This document shows, one piece after another, positions 6,740 through 11,120 of a stretch of 11,120 bases of DNA (the stretch's first letter is position 1; every line of letters starts with the position of its first letter). A program made the position numbers and the translations under genes. The notes beneath the pieces are model-generated. The model was not told the origin of the DNA and did no database searches. It saw nothing but the letters and a program-made list of their open reading frames with translations. Source of the stretch: Pseudomonadota bacterium (GTDB taxonomy: Bacteria > Pseudomonadota > Gammaproteobacteria > Burkholderiales > Burkholderiaceae_B); assembly GCA_023439305.1 (NCBI GenBank), contig JAEXOO010000030.1, positions 1 to 11,120 of the forward strand, written 5' to 3'.

Positions 6740-9631
6740 TCAGACAGAAGCCTCGGCCTGAGCCTGAGACCGGCTGCGTCGCACGAAATCGGCCGCATGG
6801 TCCTGGTTCCAGTCCTTGCACCACTGGATGAAGTCAGCCGCCGGTATGGGCTGAGAACACAAATAGCCCTGCATGTAGTCGCAGCCGGCGTGATGCAATA
6901 GTTCCACCTGCTCATAGGTGGTGACGCCCTCGGCCACCACGCGCAAGCCCAATTTCTGCGCCATGACGATCATGGCCTGGGTCAGCACGAGGTCTTCACT
7001 GCCCTGCGCCAGATTGCGGATATAGCATTGGTCTATCTTGAGCACATTGATCGAGAAGCGCTTCAAGTGCGACAGCGAAGAATAGCCCGTGCCGAAATCA
7101 TCCAAGGCCACACCCATGCCGTACTCGCGCAGAAAGCGTAATTGTTGCAAGGCTTGATCCTGGCCGTCCAGCAACAGACGTTCGGTGATTTCGACCACCA
7201 GCGCATCGCCGGGTATGCCTTCATTCTGCAGATGCTCCACCCAATCATGGGCGCATGAGCCATTGAGCTTGAACTGCGCCGGCGAGACATTCAGACTCAC
7301 GCGAAAGCCCGGGTCCAGCTCGCGGCGCAATTGCATGGCCGTCTGCGCTGCTGTCTCGAACACCCACTCGCCGATCACCACGATCAAGCCCGAATCCTCG
7401 GAAAACGGGATGAACTCGGAGGGGGGAACCAGCCCCAGCTGAGGATGCTCCCAGCGGATCAAGGCTTCGGCCCGTGACACCCGGCCCGTTTCAAGGTCGA
7501 CGATGGGCTGGTAGTACAAGCGGAATTGCTGTTCGTGCAGTGCGTTCTGCAAATCCTGGGAAAACTGCAGGCGCGCCTGCACGGCTTCGCCCATGGCCGG
7601 CAGGAAACGGCAGTACTGATTACGCCCGCAGGCTTTGGCCGCATACATGGCCATGTCCGCGTTCTTGAGCAGTTCGCCCGCGTCGTCGCCATCCTCGGGA
7701 TACAGGGTGATGCCTATGCTGGCCGACACAGACACCGAATTGTTGTCCAGCTGAAAGGGCTCTTCGATGGTCTCGAGCATGCAGCGACAGGTGCGCTCCA
7801 CAATGGACAGATCGCTGATGTCCGAGATGATCACGGTGAACTCATCCCCGCCGATGCGCGCCACGGTATCGGTGGCGCGCACGCACTCCTGCAGGCGCCG
7901 CGCCACTTCCTGCAACAGCACATCCCCTTTTTCATGACCCAGGGAATCGTTCACGTCCTTGAAGAAGTCCAGATCCATGAAGACCAGGGCAAAGGGCAAG
8001 CCGCTGCGCTGCGACTGCTCCATGGCCTGCTGCAGTCTGTCCTGAAACATCTGCCGATTGGGCAGGCCCGTCAGATGGTCATAGTGCGCCTGTCGCCACA
8101 TCTGCGCTTCGCGCTTTTTGTGACTGGTGATGTCGGTGAACAGACCAATATGCCGATACACCGTGCCATCCGGATTCCACGCCGTGCTGATAGTCAGCCG
8201 TTCAGCGTATTCCTCGCCGTTCTTGCGGCGATTCCAGATATCGCCCTGCCAGCGGCCGGTCTCGATGATTTCCTGCCACATGGCGCGGTAGAACTCCTTG
8301 TCCTGCCGCCCAGAGCTGAGAATGGCCAGCGTGCGCCCGCGCACTTCGTCCAGCGCATAGCCCGTAATGCGATTGAAAGCTGGATTGGCGTCCACCACAT
8401 GCCCGAAGCGGTCAGTCACGACAATGGCTTCGCAGGTATTGTCGTAGACCACCGCCGCCAGCCTGCCGGTGACCTCGTTGCGTACGCGGGTGGTAATGTC
8501 CTGCACCACCGCCACTGTGGTCACGCGGCCTTCCAGGCGGATGGGGACTTCGCAGACCTCCACATCGATACTTTTTCCGTCTTGACGCACTGCCCGGGTT
8601 TCGTAGCGCACACTGTTGGCGCCCAGATGACGTTCGGGAATGACCTCGGACAGAGATGGAAAGCGCGGTTCCAGGAAAACGTCGGCCAGCGTCAGATTAT
8701 GTCGCAGCTGCACGCGGGTATAACCCAAAGTGTCGGCCAACTTCTTGTTGACGAAATCAAAACGGCCGTCGCTGGAGATATAAACACCCAACAAAGGATT
8801 ATGGCTGAGGCTGCGGCAAGCCGCATCCACCTGGGCGAAATTACGTTGCTGCAGAGAAAGCTGCGCATCCAATTGCTGAATGCGCAAACCGCAGAAATTA
8901 AGAACCCGCGACAAATAATTAATTTCACGCGTGCCGCCCGCTGAGCTCTTGGCGCGGAAATTGCCGCGAAAAAAAGCCCCAGCCTGAGCAGACAATTGAT
9001 TGAGAGGCTGCGCCGCCCAGGCCCGGAACATCAAATAAGAGCCCATCAGTACAAGCAGATTCAGCCCCAATAGAAAGACCACGGTCCATCGATGCTGCGC
9101 CTGAGTCTTGCGCCGCTGAGCGTCGAAGGAGTCGAGCAGTTGCTGCGTGCTGTGCCGAAATAGGGAATCTTCGGCGCTGAGTGCAGCAGCAGGCAACAGC
9201 ACCTGCTCGGGCGTAGCGGGGAAATCCAGCCGCATCAGGCGACGGTGCCATTCTGCGCTGATACGTCCCACCAGGCCCAGCAAGGGCTTGTCCAGCGGCT
9301 CCAGCTGCACGCCGTCGACAGTCCCCCCTTCTTTGAGCACTTCCACCACGCCCTGGAACTGCTGGTCGAGCCGGCGCAGGCGCGCCGGCGACGCGCTGTC
9401 AGGCGCTGCCAAGGCGACGGAATAGCTGATGTCGGATAATTGATTGAGTAAGGCGCTACTGGCCTGAAGCTGGGCATCCGCCTGCTTCTGTTTGTAAATA
9501 ACCAGTACCGTGGCCGAAACCAGCAGCAGCCATGTCAGCAGCACCCATATCAGCAACGCGCCCAAACCAATTCGTTTTTGGGCATCCGCAGAAACAAGCA
9601 TGGACGAAGATGTGCACTGCTTAGCTGACAT
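6740..9631 (-). CDS. Membrane PAS-PAS-GGDEF-EAL cyclic-di-GMP enzyme
   Basis: This is a sensor-type c-di-GMP turnover protein of 963 residues. An N-terminal helix (about 20-46) is followed by a mostly helical periplasmic region of about 135 residues. A second helix (182-203) leads to a HAMP-like linker and two PAS domains (about 271-383 and 393-503). The GGDEF domain has its signature at 594-598, preceded by the inhibitory I-site RATD (585-588). The EAL domain shows EALIRW (722-727), N781, E814, DDFGTG (844-849), K865, E901 and Q921. Both catalytic domains therefore look competent, so it may be bifunctional or switch output with its sensory input. Such enzymes control attachment versus motility. 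The ATG at 9631 is chosen without a clear ribosome-binding site; TTG 9667 or ATG 9601 are alternatives. It is transcribed towards lnt as a single gene. Confidence 0.95.
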   Translation of the reverse strand: MSAKQCTSSSMLVSADAQKRIGLGALLIWVLLTWLLLVSATVLVIYKQKQADAQLQASSALLNQLSDISYSVALAAPDSASPARLRRLDQQFQGVVEVLKEGGTVDGVQLEPLDKPLLGLVGRISAEWHRRLMRLDFPATPEQVLLPAAALSAEDSLFRHSTQQLLDSFDAQRRKTQAQHRWTVVFLLGLNLLVLMGSYLMFRAWAAQPLNQLSAQAGAFFRGNFRAKSSAGGTREINYLSRVLNFCGLRIQQLDAQLSLQQRNFAQVDAACRSLSHNPLLGVYISSDGRFDFVNKKLADTLGYTRVQLRHNLTLADVFLEPRFPSLSEVIPERHLGANSVRYETRAVRQDGKSIDVEVCEVPIRLEGRVTTVAVVQDITTRVRNEVTGRLAAVVYDNTCEAIVVTDRFGHVVDANPAFNRITGYALDEVRGRTLAILSSGRQDKEFYRAMWQEIIETGRWQGDIWNRRKNGEEYAERLTISTAWNPDGTVYRHIGLFTDITSHKKREAQMWRQAHYDHLTGLPNRQMFQDRLQQAMEQSQRSGLPFALVFMDLDFFKDVNDSLGHEKGDVLLQEVARRLQECVRATDTVARIGGDEFTVIISDISDLSIVERTCRCMLETIEEPFQLDNNSVSVSASIGITLYPEDGDDAGELLKNADMAMYAAKACGRNQYCRFLPAMGEAVQARLQFSQDLQNALHEQQFRLYYQPIVDLETGRVSRAEALIRWEHPQLGLVPPSEFIPFSEDSGLIVVIGEWVFETAAQTAMQLRRELDPGFRVSLNVSPAQFKLNGSCAHDWVEHLQNEGIPGDALVVEITERLLLDGQDQALQQLRFLREYGMGVALDDFGTGYSSLSHLKRFSINVLKIDQCYIRNLAQGSEDLVLTQAMIVMAQKLGLRVVAEGVTTYEQVELLHHAGCDYMQGYLCSQPIPAADFIQWCKDWNQDHAADFVRRSRSQAQAEASV

Positions 9632-9853
9632 AGCGCCAATAAATAAAAGATGCAGACTATAGAACAAGCCTACAAAACGTAATTATTACAGGTGAAATGT
9701 TACCCGTCGAAGCATACCATTAATAGCTTGCACGGCTGGGGGGAATTATCAAGAAGCACGCTATAACTGGCCCCGTTCGTTGATGTATTGCATCGTCCGC
9801 AGATGCTGTAACGGCAAAAAAAATCAAAACTTCAGCCGAGAAACGAATCGCAA

Positions 9854-9870
9854 TTGAAACGTTTTGAAAC
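9854..9870 (+). repeat. Phased direct repeat TTGAAAC x2
   Basis: TTGAAAC occurs at 9854-9860 and again at 9864-9870, exactly 10 bp apart, placing both copies on the same face of the helix. An 8-bp palindrome AAACGTTT (9857-9864) bridges them. The left copy also gives TTGAAA 16 bp before TATAGG (9876-9881), a possible weak + strand promoter. A regulator-binding site or a promoter are both possible; neither is shown. Confidence 0.45.
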
Positions 9871-9882
9871 AGAACTATAGGC

Positions 9883-9899
9883 GATAGAAACCTTCTATC
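9883..9899. repeat. Inverted repeat GATAGAA-acc-TTCTATC
   Basis: A perfect 7-bp inverted repeat with a three-base spacer, no T run after it and no open reading frame around it. The short spacer fits a dimeric DNA-binding protein site or a small RNA hairpin. The function is unknown. Confidence 0.5.
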
Positions 9900-9938
9900 C
9901 AGCCTCTATTCACGCCGCCAGACCTCGGCTAGCGACGG

Positions 9939-9958
9939 CTTGAATCGCGATTTTCAAG
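9939..9958. repeat. 20-bp near-palindrome around AATCGCGATT
   Basis: The core AATCGCGATT (9943-9952) is a perfect 10-bp palindrome. It is flanked by CTTG on the left and CAAG on the right, with a TT insertion breaking the otherwise complete symmetry. It may be an operator or an RNA stem; nothing in the neighbourhood identifies which. Confidence 0.45.
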
Positions 9959-10053
9959 TGACATTCGCGGCAGATTCGGTCCCGGCGCCAGCCCCCTGCA
10001 GGCTCCCGCACAGAAAAAAACAGGGCTCGATTCGCCTTTTTTGCAAAAAGGGC

Positions 10054-10082
10054 TTGCACAAAGTCAAAAAGCTCTTCATAAT
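10054..10082 (+). promoter_or_regulatory. Sigma-70 promoter of tRNA-Ala
   Basis: TTGCAC (10054-10059) and CATAAT (10077-10082) are separated by exactly 17 bp. The -10 matches the consensus in five of six positions; the -35 keeps the key TTG. An AAAAAGGG segment lies directly upstream. Transcription would start near 10089-10090, leaving a leader of about 35 bases before the tRNA that must be removed by RNase P. Confidence 0.75.
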
Positions 10083-10123
10083 CTCATTTCTTCGTTGGTG
10101 GACAACAAGTTGAACACCGAAAT

Positions 10124-10199
<76 letters not shown>

Positions 10200-10207
10200 C
10201 GGAAAAA

Positions 10208-10248
10208 TGGGGTCAGGCCCCGTTTATGGGGTCTGACCCCAGTTTTTT
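10208..10248 (+). terminator. Terminator-like hairpin built from two GGGGTC palindromes
   Basis: A 14-bp stem (10208-10221 with 10228-10241, one G-U pair) has a six-base GTTTAT loop and is followed after one G by six T (10243-10248). It starts 8 bases after tRNA-Ala. Each arm is itself a near-palindrome of the form GGGGTC(A/T)G(A/G)CCCC, so the element resembles dispersed REP-type repeats as well as a rho-independent terminator. It lies between two tRNA genes, ending 21 bases before tRNA-Glu. Confidence 0.8.
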
Positions 10249-10269
10249 GAGCAGTAAGAAAGTCCTTTA

Positions 10270-10345
10270 GTCCCCATCGTCTAGAGGCCTAGGACATCGC
10301 CCTTTCACGGCGGTAACCGGGGTTCGAATCCCCGTGGGGACGCCA
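10270..10345 (+). tRNA. tRNA-Glu (anticodon TTC)
   Basis: This is a complete 76-base cloverleaf with encoded CCA. The acceptor stem GTCCCCA pairs with TGGGGAC. The anticodon stem TCGCC/GGCGG (one T-G) carries loop CTTTCAC with TTC at 10304-10306. The T arm is CCGGG-GTTCGAA-TCCCCG in the usual Glu form. It reads GAA/GAG. No promoter is visible between the preceding hairpin and this gene, so it probably depends on read-through from tRNA-Ala. Confidence 0.98.
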
Positions 10346-10368
10346 ATCACATCTTCGCTCGCCCCTGT

Positions 10369-10387
10369 ATCGCACGCGTGATGCGAT
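10369..10387. repeat. Inverted repeat ATCGCA...TGCGAT with CACGCGTG core
   Basis: ATCGCA (10369-10374) and TGCGAT (10382-10387) form a 6-bp inverted repeat, with an overlapping perfect palindrome CACGCGTG at 10373-10380. It lies 24 bases after tRNA-Glu in CpG-rich sequence. Such symmetry also arises by chance in sequence of this composition. Confidence 0.35.
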
Positions 10388-10429
10388 CGGGCGCGCATGC
10401 GGTAGTCAGCGCCGCATCCTGCGTCTGCT

Positions 10430-10447
10430 CCGCCGCTTGCGCGGCGG
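10430..10447 (-). terminator. GC-only hairpin downstream of the RTX gene
   Basis: A 7-bp stem, CCGCCGC (10430-10436) against GCGGCGG (10441-10447), closes a four-base loop. It begins only a few bases beyond the stop of the - strand RTX gene, where a terminator would be expected. No T run follows on the - strand, so any termination would be weak or Rho-assisted. Confidence 0.4.
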
Positions 10448-10451
10448 CTCG

Positions 10452-11120
10452 CTACAGCGCGTAGTTCGCCGTGTCCGCGGGCGTGAGGACGCAATCGAGC
10501 AGCGTTGCGAGCGTCACGTACGTGTCGCCGCCGCCGTCGCGATCGACCTGCACGACGGTGTTAGGCCCGTCCTGTAGAAAACGGATCCAGCCTTGGTCGA
10601 ACGCGCGGGCGTCGTGCGGCGCGGCCCACTGGTTGGCAGTCCAGCCTGAGCGTATGAAGCTCAGGTCGAGCACGTCGCCCGTCACGCCCACCTCGAAGTC
10701 GGTGATGACGTCGCCGCCGAGCCCGCCGTCGCCCGGCTTCGCGTACTCGAAGACGTCGCGGCCTCTTCCGCCCGTCAGGCTGTCGGCGCCGGAACCGCCG
10801 AATATCACGTCGTCACCCAGGGTGCCCGCGACGTTGCCTTCGAGGAACAATCCACCGAGCGGACTCTGGGAGACGGTGCTCCAGCCGGGTCCCAACGCGC
10901 CCAGATCGAAACGCGAGTAGCTCGCCGCGCCGTGCATTTCCCAGGATACGAGCTCGCCGCTCGGGTCGGCGAACAGCAGGTCGCTCTTGCCGTCGCCGTT
11001 GAAGTCGGCATTGCCGTCCAGCAGCCGCCCTGCGGCCATGCCGAGTGATTGGCCATAGAAGCCGCCGTCGGCGCGCAGCTCCCACGTCGCGATCGTGCCA
11101 TCCTTGTGCTGCCACAATAC
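10452..11120 (-). CDS. Secreted FG-GAP/RTX protein, C-terminal part (partial)
   Basis: This is the last 222 residues of a larger protein whose start lies beyond the right edge. The fragment opens with tandem FG-GAP/VCBS-like blades: LWQHKDGTIATWEL, then the calcium loop DFNGDGKSD (39-47), then LLFADPSGELVSWEM. Three RTX nonapeptides follow: GTLGDDVIF (99-107), GGSGADSLT (108-116) and GGRGRDVFE (117-125). The tail has DVITDFEVGVTGDVLDLSFI (137-156) and an end of the form TYVTLATLL...LTPADTANYAL. This resembles the VCA0849-type C-terminal signal of type I secreted proteins. It is inferred to be a calcium-binding exoprotein or adhesin exported by an ABC/MFP/TolC system not seen here. Codons rich in CG dinucleotides contrast with the genes to the left. 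It runs towards tRNA-Glu. Confidence 0.85.
   Translation of the reverse strand, partial: VLWQHKDGTIATWELRADGGFYGQSLGMAAGRLLDGNADFNGDGKSDLLFADPSGELVSWEMHGAASYSRFDLGALGPGWSTVSQSPLGGLFLEGNVAGTLGDDVIFGGSGADSLTGGRGRDVFEYAKPGDGGLGGDVITDFEVGVTGDVLDLSFIRSGWTANQWAAPHDARAFDQGWIRFLQDGPNTVVQVDRDGGGDTYVTLATLLDCVLTPADTANYAL

Larger units (their letters stand above)
9632..10053. other. Long AT-richer intergenic region with short palindromes
   Basis: No credible gene is seen here. The region must hold the promoter of the - strand PAS-GGDEF-EAL gene, but I find no convincing -35/-10 pair. On the - strand, TATAGT (near 9653-9658) and TAATAAT are -10-like only. Towards the right it contains the separate palindromes and direct repeat listed below. 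An A-rich segment and a CCTTTTT-TGC-AAAAAGG hairpin (10035-10051) follow, immediately before the tRNA promoter. That last part could act as an UP element or protein-binding site. Confidence 0.6.

Noticed and set aside
7526..8944. 472-residue + strand ORF opposite the GGDEF-EAL gene
   Set aside because: It is a shadow of a GC-rich coding strand. It has no recognisable domain, while the opposite strand has complete PAS, GGDEF and EAL motifs.
9762..9767. TATAAC on the + strand as a -10
   Set aside because: No -35-like hexamer lies at 16-18 bp upstream (that region is a G run), and no gene follows.
9668..10123. CRISPR array or riboswitch in the long intergenic region
   Set aside because: There are no regularly spaced repeats of 20 bases or more, and I see no known riboswitch consensus; only short palindromes are present.
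10267..10494. 75-residue - strand ORF containing GIRTPVTAVKGRCPRPLDDGD
   Set aside because: This part is the antisense translation of tRNA-Glu, a well-known source of spurious protein predictions, and the rest overlaps the RTX gene end in another frame.

Overview
The window is a GC-rich stretch of bacterial chromosome. It most likely comes from a betaproteobacterium of the order Burkholderiales, plausibly family Alcaligenaceae (relatives of Bordetella, Achromobacter and Alcaligenes). I infer this from the gene order secF / miaB-phoH-ybeY-corC-lnt, the style of the proteins and the tRNAs with encoded CCA ends; no database search was possible.

Left part, + strand (1-6713). The left edge cuts into what is probably the tail of secD, where a run of 14 G disturbs the reading frame. 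secF follows and ends at a strong intrinsic terminator. A second unit then begins: miaB (tRNA ms2i6A methylthiotransferase), phoH/ybeZ (P-loop ATPase), ybeY (endoribonuclease / 16S rRNA maturation), corC/ybeX (CBS-domain protein) and lnt (apolipoprotein N-acyltransferase). miaB-phoH-ybeY are packed with a 1-nt gap and an 8-nt overlap; 109 nt separate ybeY from corC; corC and lnt overlap. This is the conserved RNA-maturation and envelope cluster known from many proteobacteria. It closes at an 18-bp bidirectional terminator.

Middle part, - strand (6740-9631). One large gene encodes a membrane-anchored two-PAS, GGDEF and EAL protein. All the cyclic-di-GMP synthesis, inhibition and hydrolysis motifs I can check are intact, so it could both make and degrade c-di-GMP. 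It converges on lnt and shares the terminator.

Right part (9632-11120). An AT-richer intergenic region of nearly 500 bp contains several unexplained short palindromes and a helically phased direct repeat. It leads into a promoter driving tRNA-Ala(GGC). A 14-bp hairpin with a T run, built from two copies of a GGGGTC..CCCC palindrome, lies between tRNA-Ala and tRNA-Glu(TTC). Beyond tRNA-Glu the base composition looks different. The window ends inside a - strand gene for the C-terminal part of a secreted FG-GAP/RTX protein with a type I secretion-like tail.

I see no clearly new biological system. The best leads are the hairpin repeat between the tRNAs, the structured intergenic region upstream of tRNA-Ala, the tRNA-Glu/RTX junction as a possible island edge, and the 14-G tract at the left edge.
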